Source of the DNA: Nocardiopsis algeriensis
GTDB lineage: Bacteria; Actinomycetota; Actinomycetes; Streptosporangiales; Streptosporangiaceae
Direction: 5' to 3'
Length of the DNA: 64,000 bases
NCBI RefSeq assembly: GCF_014203695.1
Contig: NZ_JACHJO010000004.1
Location: 372,001 to 436,000 of the forward strand
Numbering within the stretch: the stretch's first letter is position 1; each line of letters opens with the position of its first letter. Below are positions 28,326 through 37,620 of this stretch, in pieces. The notes under the pieces are model-generated. The model was not told where the DNA came from and did no database searches. It saw only the letters and a program-made list of their open reading frames with translations. Made by a program: the position numbers and the translations under genes.

Positions 28326-29152
28326 CCGAGCACACCTCCAGCACCACCGCCGCGGCCGTCCGCCCCGAGCCCGGCGACGCCGCCCTCTTCACGCCCGCGC
28401 CCGGGGCCGCGCCGATGTGGCGGATGGTCGCCGCGCAGGCCGGGATGGAACTGCGGGTGATGCTGCGCAACGGCGAGCAGTTCCTGCTGACCATGGTCAT
28501 CCCCGTCCTCCTGCTGGTGGGCTTCAGCCTCACCTCGGTGCTGGACGTGGGCACCGAGGGCGCGCGGGTGGACGCCCTCACCCCGGGCGTGCTGGCGCTG
28601 GCGATCATGTCGACCTCCTTCACCGGGCTGGCGATCGGGACCGGGTTCGAGCGGCGCTACGGGGTGCTCAAGCGGCTCGGGGCCACGCCCCTGTCGCGGT
28701 TCGGCCTCCTGGCCGCCAAGACCCTGGCGGTGCTGTGCGTGCAGGCCGTCCAGCTGGTCCTGCTGTGTGCGGTGGCCCTGGCCCTGGGTTGGTCCCCCCA
28801 GGCCACCCCGGCGGGCGTGCTCGCGGCGGTGGCGCTCGTGCTGCTGGCGACCGCCGCGTTCAGTTCGCTGGGCCTGCTGATGGCGGGCACTCTGCGGGCG
28901 GAGGCCACCCTGGCCGGGGCCAACCTGGTCTACGTGCTGATGCTGGGGCTGGGAGGGGTGCTCTTCCCCGTCAGTGCCTTCCCCGGCCCGATGGAGCAGG
29001 CCGTGTCGGTACTGCCCGTCACCGCGCTCGGTTCGGGCCTGCGGTCGGTCCTGGCCGAGGGATCGCTGCCGGGTCTGGGCGCCTTCGCCGTCCTGGCCGC
29101 CTGGACCCTGGTCTGCGGGCTGCTGGCCGCCCGCCTGTTCCGCTGGGAGTGA
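28322..29152 (+). CDS. ABC-2 type permease
   Basis: 276-residue membrane subunit pairing with the upstream ATPase. After a ~40-residue cytoplasmic N-terminus there are six hydrophobic segments: around FLLTMVIPVLLLVGF, ALAIMSTSFTGLAIG, LAVLCVQAVQLVLLC, LLATAAFSSLGLLMAG, LMLGLGGVLFPVSAFPG and FAVLAAWTLVCGLLAA. The ERRYGVLKRLGATPLSR loop is a standard ABC-2 permease motif. The ATG overlaps the ATPase stop. Confidence 0.9.
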   Translation: MTEHTSSTTAAAVRPEPGDAALFTPAPGAAPMWRMVAAQAGMELRVMLRNGEQFLLTMVIPVLLLVGFSLTSVLDVGTEGARVDALTPGVLALAIMSTSFTGLAIGTGFERRYGVLKRLGATPLSRFGLLAAKTLAVLCVQAVQLVLLCAVALALGWSPQATPAGVLAAVALVLLATAAFSSLGLLMAGTLRAEATLAGANLVYVLMLGLGGVLFPVSAFPGPMEQAVSVLPVTALGSGLRSVLAEGSLPGLGAFAVLAAWTLVCGLLAARLFRWE

Positions 29153-29196
29153 CGACCGGCATCGGGGAGGGGCCCGCCCCGCCGTAGCATGACCAC

Positions 29197-29994
29197 ATGG
29201 TCGACATGGACGCGGTAACCGAGATTCTTCGCGATGCGGCACGGGAGGCCATCCTCCCCCGCGCACGCGCCCTGGCCGACGGGGATGTCGTCGAGAAGTC
29301 CCCGGGCGATCTGGTCACCGTGGCCGACCGCGAGGCCGAGGAGCTGATCAGCGCCCGCCTGCGCGTGCTGCTCGACGTCCCCGTGGTGGGCGAAGAGGCC
29401 GTCCACGCCGACCCCGGCCTGCTGCGGGCCCTGTCCACCGAACCGACGGTGTGGGTGGTCGACCCGGTGGACGGAACGCGCAACTTCGTGCACGGCTCCG
29501 ACCAGTACGCGGTGATGGTGGCCCTGGTGCACGGCGGCCGGGCCGTCGCCGCCTGGATCCTGCACCCGCCCACCGACCGCGTCTACACGGCCGAGCTCGG
29601 GTCCGGCACCTGGCGCGACGGAGAGCGGATCCACCGCGAACCCGCGGGCGCCGACCCCGCGCGGCTGCGCGGATCGGTACGCCTCCACGCCATGGAGCCT
29701 CCGGAGCGGCAGGCCATCGCCGAGTCCTCCCCCCTGTTCGCCTCCGTGTGGCCGGGGACGCGCTGCGCCGGGATGGACTACGCGCTCCTGCTGGAGGGCG
29801 AGGAGGACTTCGCGCTCTTCCAGCACACCCTGCCCTGGGACCACGCCCCGGGGGCCCTGCTGCTGGCCGAGGCCGGCGGCGTGTCCCTGCGGCTGGACGG
29901 CAGCCCCTACCGGCCCGGCGACGACACCGTCGGCCTGCTCAACTCCGCCGGCGAGGCCTGCTGGAAGACCGTCCGCTCCCTCCTTCTCGACTGA
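29197..29994 (+). CDS. Inositol monophosphatase family protein
   Basis: 265-residue Mg2+-dependent sugar or nucleotide phosphatase of the IMPase/CysQ superfamily. The metal-site motifs are GDLVTVADREAE, PVVGEEAV, the signature VWVVDPVDGTRNF and the C-terminal LPWDHAPGALLLAEAGG. All catalytic acids of the fold are present. Substrate (inositol phosphate, histidinol phosphate or PAP) cannot be read from sequence. Convergent with the lectin-like gene, one base apart. Confidence 0.9.
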   Translation: MVDMDAVTEILRDAAREAILPRARALADGDVVEKSPGDLVTVADREAEELISARLRVLLDVPVVGEEAVHADPGLLRALSTEPTVWVVDPVDGTRNFVHGSDQYAVMVALVHGGRAVAAWILHPPTDRVYTAELGSGTWRDGERIHREPAGADPARLRGSVRLHAMEPPERQAIAESSPLFASVWPGTRCAGMDYALLLEGEEDFALFQHTLPWDHAPGALLLAEAGGVSLRLDGSPYRPGDDTVGLLNSAGEACWKTVRSLLLD

Positions 29995-29995
29995 C

Positions 29996-30691
29996 TCAGC
30001 CCAAGGGAAGGAGGCGCCACTGCTGGTGCGGATGCCCCTCGTCCTTGGTGTGGACGATGAGGGCACCGCCGTCGGGCGAGCCGTCCTGGGGGGTCAGGGC
30101 CTGGCCGGTGGCGCGGTTGACGAGGCGGACCACACCCTCGCCCGCCTCCACCACGGTCCAGTGCTGGTTGCTGGCCCCGGCACGGGGAATCAGCGTGGCC
30201 ACGGGGTCGGCGGAGGCATCGGTGGAGACCTGCAGGATCTTGCCGCTGGCCACGCCCTCGATCTCATAGAAACCGCCCTCGACCGGGACGAACCGCCACT
30301 GCTGGTTCTCCCCGTCGTGGCGGTCCCACAGGTGGACGTGGGCGCCGTCGTCGGTCGAGGCGCCGGCGACGTCCATGGTGCGTCCGCCGTGCACGTTCTG
30401 CAGCACGTAGGCGGTCCCCGGCACGATCCCGGCCGGGTGAGCGGGCTCGGAGGGCTCCTCGGACGGCTCCTCCACCGCCTCCTCCGTCGGAGGAGGCGGA
30501 ACGAGGGTGTCGGAGACCACCTCCATCTCCGCGGACCCGCTCCCGGCGGTCTCGGCGAAGATCAGTCCGCCGGTGTAGCCGCCGATGACGGCGATCAGGA
30601 GGAGTGCCAGGGCCCCGGCCGCGAGGGGCCAGTGGGGCACATACCCCTCTGCCGAGGGGCGGGGGGCGGGGGCACGGCGTCGGGAGGACAT
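29996..30691 (-). CDS. Membrane-anchored ricin-type beta-trefoil lectin protein
   Basis: 231 residues from ATG 30691 (TGGAGC upstream). A short basic N-terminus and one membrane segment (AAGALALLLIAVIGGYTGGL) are followed by an acidic Pro/Glu-rich spacer. A RICIN domain fills about residues 100-231. The three (Q-x-W) repeats are NQQWRF, NQHWTV and HQQWRL. Topology predicts an extracellular carbohydrate-binding domain held at the membrane. Ligand is unknown. It may bind the cell's own wall or capsule sugars. Confidence 0.85.
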   Translation of the reverse strand: MSSRRRAPAPRPSAEGYVPHWPLAAGALALLLIAVIGGYTGGLIFAETAGSGSAEMEVVSDTLVPPPPTEEAVEEPSEEPSEPAHPAGIVPGTAYVLQNVHGGRTMDVAGASTDDGAHVHLWDRHDGENQQWRFVPVEGGFYEIEGVASGKILQVSTDASADPVATLIPRAGASNQHWTVVEAGEGVVRLVNRATGQALTPQDGSPDGGALIVHTKDEGHPHQQWRLLPLG

Positions 30692-30814
30692 GGCAGAAAG
30701 CTCCAGCGGGGTACGGTTCGGGTGCCTCGTCCGAAGCATTCCACACCATTTCTCCGGTTCCTTGCACGTTCTGCTGTCCGTCAGCGCATCGGCGGCATCG
30801 GTAGAGTCCCGCCC

Positions 30815-31153
30815 ATGGAAGCCATCGGAGTGCCCTGGTTCGTCGCCGTGCGCCAGTTGGGGCCGCCCCTGTTCCTCCTGGCCGCGGGCGGGCTCCTTCT
30901 CTGGCTGCGGCCTCCGGCCAGGCCCGGACCGGTAGTGGCGGCCCTGGCCACCAACCTGGTGGCGGCGGCTCTGCCCTTCCTGTGGATCGGTCTGCAGACC
31001 CTCACGGACCAGGCGGAGAAGACCGTGTACGGACTGGTCATGACACTGCTGCAACCCTCCGTGGCGACAGCCGCCTGGCTCCTGCTCCTGTGGGCGGCGA
31101 CCGGCCCGGCCCGCAGGCGGGAGGAGGAGCCCGACACGGTCTCCGAAACATAG
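30815..31153 (+). CDS. Small membrane protein of unknown function
   Basis: 112 residues with three hydrophobic segments (PPLFLLAAGGLLLWL, ALATNLVAAALPFLWIG and VATAAWLLLLWAAT) and a charged C-terminal tail. No family is recognised. Codon use is typical of the chromosome. It starts 123 nt from the divergent lectin gene and ends 11 nt before the EamA transporter, so these two probably share a transcript. Confidence 0.65.
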   Translation: MEAIGVPWFVAVRQLGPPLFLLAAGGLLLWLRPPARPGPVVAALATNLVAAALPFLWIGLQTLTDQAEKTVYGLVMTLLQPSVATAAWLLLLWAATGPARRREEEPDTVSET

Positions 31154-31164
31154 GATGAACGATC

Positions 31165-32052
31165 ATGGGCACCCCGACCGCTCCTCAGGCGCCGTTCTCC
31201 CTGCGATCCGCGGCGGAGGCGGTCCCTCCGGTCTGGCTGGTGCTGGCCGGTATCGTCTCGGTGCAGACCGGTGCCGGGGTCGCCAAGAGCCTGTTCGAGG
31301 CGCTGCCGCCGGCCGCGGTGGTGTGGCTGCGCCTCCTCGCCTCGGCCGTGCTGCTGGCCGTACTGGCGCGCCCGGCCCTGCGGGGTCGCAGCCGCGGCGA
31401 CTGGGCGGTCGTGCTCGGCTACGGCGCCGCGCTGGCGATGATGAACTTCTTCATCTACCAGGCGTTCGCGCGCATCCCGCTGGGCATCGCCGTGACCATC
31501 GAGTACCTGGGGCCCCTGGCCATCGCGATCCTGGGCTCGCGCCGCAGGGTCGACCTCCTGTGGGCGCTCCTGGCCGGTGCCGGGGTGGCCGCGCTGAGCC
31601 TGGAGTCGGGGGCCCTGGACCCCCTGGGCGTGCTGTTCGCCGTCCTGGCCGCCGTGTCCTGGGCGGGCTACATCCTGATGAGCGCGGCCACGGGCCGGCG
31701 CTTCAGCGGCACGTCGGGGCTGGCGATCGCCAGTGTGGCCGGCGCTCTGCTCGTCGCCCCCGCGGGCATCGCCGAGGGCGGGGCCGCCCTGCTGGACTGG
31801 CGCCTGCTGCTGCTCGGCCTGGCGATCGGTGTGCTGTCCTCCGTGATCCCCTACACACTGGAGCTGACGGCCCTGCGCCGGATGCCGCCCCGGGTGTTCG
31901 GCGTCCTGATGAGTCTGCAGCCCGCCGCGGCCGCCCTGATCGGCCTGGTCCTGCTGGGTGAGCTGCTGACCGTGTGGCAGTGGCTGGCGGTGGCGTGCGT
32001 CATCGCGGCCAGCGCGGGCTCCACCCGCACCTCCGCCGCGGAGAAGGGGTGA
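31165..32052 (+). CDS. EamA/RhtA-type transporter (DMT superfamily)
   Basis: 295 residues, ten hydrophobic segments arranged as two EamA repeats, typical for 10-TMS drug/metabolite exporters such as RhtA. The first repeat contains VWLRLLASAVLLAVL and GIAVTIEYLGPLAIA; the second contains VIPYTLELTALRRMPP and LIGLVLLGELLTVWQWLAVA. Members export amino acids such as threonine/homoserine or other metabolites; the substrate here is unknown. Confidence 0.88.
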   Translation: MGTPTAPQAPFSLRSAAEAVPPVWLVLAGIVSVQTGAGVAKSLFEALPPAAVVWLRLLASAVLLAVLARPALRGRSRGDWAVVLGYGAALAMMNFFIYQAFARIPLGIAVTIEYLGPLAIAILGSRRRVDLLWALLAGAGVAALSLESGALDPLGVLFAVLAAVSWAGYILMSAATGRRFSGTSGLAIASVAGALLVAPAGIAEGGAALLDWRLLLLGLAIGVLSSVIPYTLELTALRRMPPRVFGVLMSLQPAAAALIGLVLLGELLTVWQWLAVACVIAASAGSTRTSAAEKG

Positions 32053-32250
32053 GCCTCCCCAGAAGGGCGCGTCGCCGCAGGTCGGAATCGTCACCGCGGC
32101 CGACGCCCGCCCCCGCCCTTGCGCCGCGCACCAGCGCACCACTGGTTGCACGACGGCCGGACGAGCCCGTGCCATGGGCCCTGTCACCTCGCGTTTTGCA
32201 GGCGGGGGGTCGGTCGCACGATGGTCGGAGAACGTACTACGCTCTGTCGT

Positions 32251-33363
32251 ATGTCTGATTCCCCGGTGTCCCCGGCAACAGCCATGACCGATCTCCCCCC
32301 GCTCGCGGCGGAGGACATCGTCCTGCTCGGAGCCCCCCTGTGGGTCTGGCAGGTCGTTGCCGCGGTGGCCGGGGTCCTGGCACTCGTGCTGCTCGCACGC
32401 AGCATCTGGAACCCCACCCCCGGATCGCTGCGCGCCTGGGCCGCGGCCAACATCGCGGTCAACGCCGGCATCGCCGTCACCGGCGCCGTCGTACGCGTGA
32501 CCTCCTCCGGCCTGGGCTGCTCCGAGTGGCCGAGGTGCACGCCCGAGAGCTTCGTGCCGATCGACACCGGGCACAGCGCGTTCAACGCCGCCATCGAGTT
32601 CGGCAACCGGACGCTGACCTTCATCGTGCTGGCCGTGGCCGTCATCGTGGTCGTCGCCGTCCTGCGCAGCCGCCCGCGCCGCCGCGACCTGCTCCGGATG
32701 GCCCTGATCGTGCCGATCGGCGTCGTGGGCCAGGCGGTCGTGGGCGGTATCACCGTCTGGAGCGGCCTGCACCCCGCCTCCGTCGCCGCCCACTTCCTGC
32801 TGTCCATGGTGATGACGTTCGTCACCGTGGCGCTGTACGTGCGCTGCCAGGAGCCGGAGGGCAAGCCGCGGGTCACGGTCGCCCCCATGCTGCACACCGT
32901 CGCCGTCGGCCTCGTCGTGGTGGGCTTCCTCCTGCTGGTGGCGGGCACCGTGGTGACCGGCACCGGGCCGCACGGCGGCGACGCGGCGGCCCCGCGCTGG
33001 GACTTCGCGATGGTGACCGTCACGCGCCTGCACTCGGCCCTGGCCTGGCTCACCCTGGCGGGATCGATCGGCGCCCTGGTCCTGGCCCTGCGCACCGGCG
33101 CCGGCCGCGCCACCCGGCTCAGCAGCGTGCTGCTGGTCGCCGCCGTGGCCCTGCAGGGGCTCCTGGGCTACGTGCAGTACGCGCTCGCCCTGCCCGAGGC
33201 CCTGGCGGTGCTGCACGTGCTCGGTTCGGCGCTCGTCTGGATCGCGATCTCACGCCTGTACTTCTCCACCACCAGCCTGGTGCCTGCGGGTGAGGAGATC
33301 AGCGGGGATCCGGTCGGCCGTGCCGCGGAACGTAGTCCTGCTGAGCCCTCGCCTGGGCGATGA
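32251..33363 (+). CDS. ctaA: Haem A synthase (COX15/CtaA)
   Basis: 370-residue multi-pass membrane enzyme that oxidises haem O to haem A for cytochrome c oxidase. The family motif GAVVRVTSSGLGCSEWPRC includes the conserved paired cysteines. Haem-ligand histidines are visible in the SAFNAAIEFGNR, VAAHFLLSM, TRLHSALAW and LAVLHVLGSAL blocks, within eight predicted membrane helices. Works with CtaB (36000-36965). Its 3' end overlaps the convergent prsW-like gene by 65 bp. Confidence 0.93.
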   Translation: MSDSPVSPATAMTDLPPLAAEDIVLLGAPLWVWQVVAAVAGVLALVLLARSIWNPTPGSLRAWAAANIAVNAGIAVTGAVVRVTSSGLGCSEWPRCTPESFVPIDTGHSAFNAAIEFGNRTLTFIVLAVAVIVVVAVLRSRPRRRDLLRMALIVPIGVVGQAVVGGITVWSGLHPASVAAHFLLSMVMTFVTVALYVRCQEPEGKPRVTVAPMLHTVAVGLVVVGFLLLVAGTVVTGTGPHGGDAAAPRWDFAMVTVTRLHSALAWLTLAGSIGALVLALRTGAGRATRLSSVLLVAAVALQGLLGYVQYALALPEALAVLHVLGSALVWIAISRLYFSTTSLVPAGEEISGDPVGRAAERSPAEPSPGR

Positions 33364-34591
33364 CATGGGCGAAGTCGGCGCGGCGCAGGAACCCTGAGTC
33401 GGTCGGCTTCTCCGCCCAGCCGGGGACCACCGGTCCGGGCAGGCGCCCCAGGAAGGTGTCCCGGGCCACGTGCATGAGCGCGAGGAAGGCGTCGCGGCGC
33501 ACCTTCCAGTCGTCCTGGTGGAACCCGGCGTCGCGTCTCTCGTGCAGCAGTGCCAGCTCGGTGGCGGCCAGCTGGTACTCCCGCATCGCCTCGCGGCCCT
33601 TCGGCCCGGCCTTGCGCGCCGCCCACTCGCGCGCCTTGCGCCGCCCGCCCAGGCTGCTGAGCATGGTGATGTCCTCGGGCGTGACCAGTCCCGTGGAGAC
33701 GTAGGCCGGCAGGTGGAGGCCGATCGCGGCGACCTGTCCGCGCCGGTCGTGCGCGGCCAGCGCGAGGATGCCCACCAGCACCGCGAACAGCACCAGGTAG
33801 GCCAGGCCCAGACCGGACCAGCCGAAGTGGGCCGAGCCGTTCCACATGCCGTGGAGCACGACCGCCAGCACCCATCCCGCCACGGGCGCGAACATGCGCG
33901 CCGTGCCCCGGTGCATGGCCGCGTAGGCGACGCCGATGCCGATCATCGCCGTGTAGACCGGGTGTCCCAGGGGCGCGACCAGGCCGCGGATGGCGAAGGT
34001 GGCCATGAGGGTGCCGTCGAAGAAGGCGCTGAGGAAGTACAGGATGTTCTCGGTGAAGGCGAAGCCGGTGGCCACCATCCCCGCGTAGACCACGCCGTCG
34101 GTGAAGGTGTCGATCTCGTGCCTGCGCCTCCAGAGCAGGATGAGCAGCACCAGGCCCTTGGCGCTCTCCTCCACCAGGGGCACGACCACCGCGGTTCCCA
34201 CCAGGCTGCCCGTGTCCGGTCCGAACAGCGGGACGGTGATGTTGGCCAGGCCCCAGGTGTTGAGCAGCAGGGACGCCACGACCGCCACGCCCGCGCCCCA
34301 GGCGAAGGCGAAGAACAGGACCCAGCCCGGTTCGGGCTCGATGCGGTCGAGCATGAGGATGAGCGGGACCAGGATGCCCGCCGGGACGACGGCGGCGACC
34401 ACGGCGACGGCGAACCCGGTGGCGCCGTCGATGCCCGCCGCGGCCCCGCCCGCCATGGCGAGCAGCCACAGGTAGCCGAGCATCCCGCACATGCACACCA
34501 GGCTGACGGTGATCCCCAGGAGGAGGGTCATCGAATGGCGGGAGCGGCGGCCCTGGAGGATGGCCTTGCTGTCGAGACGGGGCATGGGCAC
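33299..34591 (-). CDS. PrsW-family glutamic intramembrane protease
   Basis: 430-residue membrane protein. The catalytic glutamates and histidines of the PrsW family are present in VVPLVEESAKGLVLL (EExxK), FTENILYFL, APLGHPVYTAM and VLHGMWNGSAH. About nine hydrophobic segments fill the N-terminal 270 residues; the remaining ~150 residues are cytoplasmic and charged. PrsW cleaves anti-sigma factors in Bacillus; the substrate here is unknown. GTG 34591 or in-frame ATG 34585 may start it. It overlaps ctaA tail to tail. Confidence 0.87.
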   Translation of the reverse strand: MPMPRLDSKAILQGRRSRHSMTLLLGITVSLVCMCGMLGYLWLLAMAGGAAAGIDGATGFAVAVVAAVVPAGILVPLILMLDRIEPEPGWVLFFAFAWGAGVAVVASLLLNTWGLANITVPLFGPDTGSLVGTAVVVPLVEESAKGLVLLILLWRRRHEIDTFTDGVVYAGMVATGFAFTENILYFLSAFFDGTLMATFAIRGLVAPLGHPVYTAMIGIGVAYAAMHRGTARMFAPVAGWVLAVVLHGMWNGSAHFGWSGLGLAYLVLFAVLVGILALAAHDRRGQVAAIGLHLPAYVSTGLVTPEDITMLSSLGGRRKAREWAARKAGPKGREAMREYQLAATELALLHERRDAGFHQDDWKVRRDAFLALMHVARDTFLGRLPGPVVPGWAEKPTDSGFLRRADFAHVIAQARAQQDYVPRHGRPDPR

Positions 34592-34767
34592 CGATCGTAG
34601 CGGGAGTGGCGCCCGGGGCCGCCCTGACCTCCCCTTCCGGGGCCGGGACCGGCATGCTCCGGCCCAGGTCGCCGGCCGGGGCCGGCGGCTCCGGGCAGAA
34701 GGGGCGGCGGAGGGCCGGCGTCCGGCCCTGGCGGCGGGAGCGCGCTACCGGGTACGGTCGTCGGGTG

Positions 34768-35208
34768 ATGTCCATGACACGGTACGAATGTCCGCTGCAC
34801 GGGGCGGGAGTGGACCCCGCGCGTCTGATCGGGCGCCGCGTGAGGCAGGTCGTGGCCGCATGGTACAGATACGACGGCCAGTACACGGCCGAACCGATCG
34901 ATCTCTGGCTCATCGACGACCTCGACGAGGTCTTCCACCTGACGACCGGCTCCGACTGGTGTCTGATGGTGGACGACCATGCCCCCCACTCGGGTTACGA
35001 CATGGACGTGTACGGCATCGTGGAGGTCGCACCGTGGACGCGCGGGTCGCCGTTCGTCCCTCATGCGGGAGAGCCTGTCACCGCGGTACACGAGAGGTTC
35101 GATGCCGACACCGGCCGCATCGGCCTGGAGATCGTCTTCCCGACGGGCAGTGTCACGTACGGGGGTTGGCGCGGAGACCTGCATCTGGTGGACCGGTCGC
35201 CGAAATGA
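34768..35208 (+). CDS. Hypothetical soluble protein (146 aa)
   Basis: Starts at ATG 34768 (or GTG 34765). The product is acidic with mixed beta content and includes VVAAWYRYDGQYTAEP, LIDDLDEVFHLTTGSDWCLMV and VTYGGWRGDLHL. No family is recognised. Codon use is typical for the host. It sits alone between prsW and a GNAT gene. Confidence 0.6.
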   Translation: MSMTRYECPLHGAGVDPARLIGRRVRQVVAAWYRYDGQYTAEPIDLWLIDDLDEVFHLTTGSDWCLMVDDHAPHSGYDMDVYGIVEVAPWTRGSPFVPHAGEPVTAVHERFDADTGRIGLEIVFPTGSVTYGGWRGDLHLVDRSPK

Positions 35209-35368
35209 CCCCGGCCGTGACCGGTCCCGTCACCACCGCACAGGCCCTCCCCGAGGTCCGAGGACGCCGGAACCGCCGGCCTCGTCGGCCGGGTATCCGC
35301 CGGCGGATGTGCGGGGCCGACGCGATATCGCGTGGCCGGGGAGGGCCGGGCCGCCTGTCGTGACCGCC

Positions 35369-35917
35369 ATGGCCCACCTCTCCCTCGACGCCCTGCCTCC
35401 GACGCTGCCCACCCGGATTCCCGGCGTGTCCCTGCGCGTGCTCACCTCCGCCGACTCTGCCGAATACAGGGCCCTCCTGCGGGCCAACCGCGCCCATCTG
35501 ACCCGCCACGGCGACTTCACCGACCAGGTCGGGGCGTCCGCGGAGGAGATCGAGGAGGAACTGGCCCACCCCGGCGAGAAGGAGCGCGCCTACGGCATAC
35601 GGTTGCACGGCACCCTGGTGGGCCGGGTCGGCATCATCGCCGTCGCTCCGCCCCACTACGGCCTGGGATACTGGCTCGCTCAGAACGCCACCGGGCACGG
35701 CAGGGCGAGCGCGGCCTGCGCCGCGCTCGTCGAGAGTGCCTCCGCCGTCCTGGGCGCCACGGACATGTTCGCCGGTGTCACCCACGGCAACGACTCCAGC
35801 GCCGCCTTGCTGCGCAGACTCGGGTTCACCCCGGTCGCGGAGTTCCCCACCTACACCCGGTTCCGTCTGGCGCTGACACCCCCGGGTCGGCAGGGGCCCC
35901 GAGCCCTCCGGCCCTGA
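35369..35917 (+). CDS. GNAT-family N-acetyltransferase
   Basis: 182 residues from ATG 35369 (in-frame GTG at 35360 possible). It resembles RimJ/RimL-type acetyltransferases: VSLRVLTSADSAEYRALLRANRAHL at the N-terminus, GRVGIIAVAPPHYGLGYWLA in the core and THGNDSSAALLRRLGFTPV at the CoA-binding end. The usual acceptor is an N-terminal amino group or a small molecule; the target here is unknown. Confidence 0.82.
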   Translation: MAHLSLDALPPTLPTRIPGVSLRVLTSADSAEYRALLRANRAHLTRHGDFTDQVGASAEEIEEELAHPGEKERAYGIRLHGTLVGRVGIIAVAPPHYGLGYWLAQNATGHGRASAACAALVESASAVLGATDMFAGVTHGNDSSAALLRRLGFTPVAEFPTYTRFRLALTPPGRQGPRALRP

Positions 35918-35947
35918 CAGCGGGTGCCGCGCTGCGGCAGAAGCGGA

Positions 35948-35980
35948 GCGGCGGCCCCTCCCCTCGGGAAGGACCGCCGC
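35948..35980 (-). terminator. 15-bp stem after ctaB
   Basis: On the minus strand the transcript forms a 15-bp stem (two G-U pairs) around a 3-nt loop, 20 nt past the ctaB stop. It lies between ctaB and the convergent GNAT gene. Confidence 0.7.
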
Positions 35981-35999
35981 GAAGCGTGCTCGGGCCCGG

Positions 36000-36965
36000 T
36001 CAGGCCAGGATGTTCGCGATGAGCGGGTCGATGGTGACCGCCGTGAACAGCAGCGCCAGGTAGGCGTTGGAGAGGTGGAAGAAGCCCATGGTCTTGAGCT
36101 TGGCCCCGCTCACCCCCGCGCGGGAGCGGCTGAGCAGGCGGTGCGCCTGGACCACCAGCAGGGCCCCGAGCACAATGGCGGCCGCCCCGTAGAACCACGT
36201 GGTGCCCGCCACCGGCCAGAACAGGACCGAGACGGCCACGGTGGCCCAGCTGTAGAGGACGCACTCCAGCAGGACGCGGCGGTCGCCGGCGACGACGGGG
36301 AGCATGGGCACCTTGGCCTGCGCGTAGTCCTCCCGGTAGCGCATGGCCAGGGTCCAGGTGTGGGGCGGCGTCCAGAAGAACACGACCAGGAAGAGGACGA
36401 ACGGCGCCCAGTCCAGGCTGTTGGTGACGGCCGCCCAGCCGATCAGGACCGGCATGCACCCGGCGATGCCGCCCCACACCACGTTCTGCGCGGTGCGGCG
36501 CTTGAGCAGCAGGGTGTAGACGAAGATGTAGAACAGGATCGCGAAGACCGACAGCGCGGCCGACAGCACGTTCACCAGCAGGGCGAAGCCCACCGTGGAC
36601 CCGACGGCGAGTACCAGCCCGTAGACGAGGGCCCCTCGCGGCGTCACCAGGTCCATCGCCCCCGGGCGCTGGCGGGTGCGGCGCATCTCGCGGTCGATGT
36701 CGCGGTCGATGTAGCAGTTCATCGCGTTCGCACTGGCCGCCGACATGGTGCCGAACAGCAGGGTGTACACGGCGGTCCACAGCGGGGGGGCTCCCCCGGC
36801 GGCGACGAACATCACCGGAATGGTGGTGATGAGCAGCAGCTCGATGACGCGGGGCTTGGAGAGGGCGACGTAGGCGCGGACGTAGTCACCCGGCGAGGCC
36901 TTGCGGGAGGGCTCGGGAGCGGGGACGTCGTGCGCCGTGCGAACGGTGCGGTTGGTGAGGGCCAT
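36000..36965 (-). CDS. ctaB: Protohaem IX farnesyltransferase (haem O synthase)
   Basis: 321-residue UbiA-family membrane prenyltransferase that adds farnesyl to protohaem IX. The first Asp-rich motif is in [23 protein letters not shown] and the second is in [17 protein letters not shown]; nine membrane helices follow the usual pattern. The N-terminal ~25 residues are a hydrophilic leader. Divergent from the tkt operon, an arrangement conserved in actinomycetes. Feeds CtaA for haem A synthesis. Confidence 0.94.
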   Translation of the reverse strand: MALTNRTVRTAHDVPAPEPSRKASPGDYVRAYVALSKPRVIELLLITTIPVMFVAAGGAPPLWTAVYTLLFGTMSAASANAMNCYIDRDIDREMRRTRQRPGAMDLVTPRGALVYGLVLAVGSTVGFALLVNVLSAALSVFAILFYIFVYTLLLKRRTAQNVVWGGIAGCMPVLIGWAAVTNSLDWAPFVLFLVVFFWTPPHTWTLAMRYREDYAQAKVPMLPVVAGDRRVLLECVLYSWATVAVSVLFWPVAGTTWFYGAAAIVLGALLVVQAHRLLSRSRAGVSGAKLKTMGFFHLSNAYLALLFTAVTIDPLIANILA

Positions 36966-37620
36966 CGGTTATCGCGTCCCCATGGCCGGGGAGTTCGTTC
37001 TCGTCCCCTCGGGGGGCACCGGCTCGGTTTCAGACACGCGGATACCTCGACAACTCTTGGGATGACTGCTCGCCACGCGGGGCCGGAGGACCTGACACAG
37101 CGTCAGGATCAGCGGAAACCCCGTCAACGACATACTGTAGTACTTCCTCTCCGGGGTCGGAGACCACCCCCCTCGGTACGAAAGGCCCCGACCCTCGGGC
37201 CCTTCGCCGGTTCCCCGCGGCGCGAGTGACAGCAAGGGTCGCACACGCCCCGTCCCCCTCCAACCTGCCACGCACCGGCCGCGCCGAGCCCGCGTTCCGG
37301 GTCGGCAGGCATGCTCCGCCCCTTCCTGGGTAGCCGCCGGTCGAGGGGAGGTGTCGGGCAACGACATCCGGCGGACCGGACGATAGGCTCGCACACGGCT
37401 GAATCCGTCGCTGCCATCCAGGCGCGACAACCGCTGTCCGGGCGGCCTCAGGCAGCGTGCCGCACCCTGACAACCGCATCTGCCCCCGCGCTCCCCCGGT
37501 CCCGCCCGTGGGCGGAGCAGCCTCAGGAGTGCCCGGCAGCGGTCCGACCGACGCAAGACCGAGACCACACACCCCGCCCGGTTCCCGGGCAGGGGTGCCT
37601 GAGAAGGAGAACGAGAGTCC
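36966..37620. other. 655-bp divergent region between ctaB and tkt
   Basis: It must carry the ctaB and tkt promoters. A short AT-richer patch near 37125-37150 contains TACTGTAGTA, an imperfect palindrome with 4-bp arms, which may be part of a promoter. No riboswitch, repeat or coding frame with gene-like codon use was seen. The unusual length leaves room for a long tkt leader. Confidence 0.5.

Noticed and set aside
30781..33216. 811-residue minus-strand frame with Gln/Gly/His-rich sequence
   Set aside because: Antisense shadow of the EamA and ctaA genes; not a real repeat protein.
36966..37620. Riboswitch in the long tkt leader
   Set aside because: No conserved core of TPP, FMN, cobalamin, glycine or ydaO-type riboswitches could be recognised.
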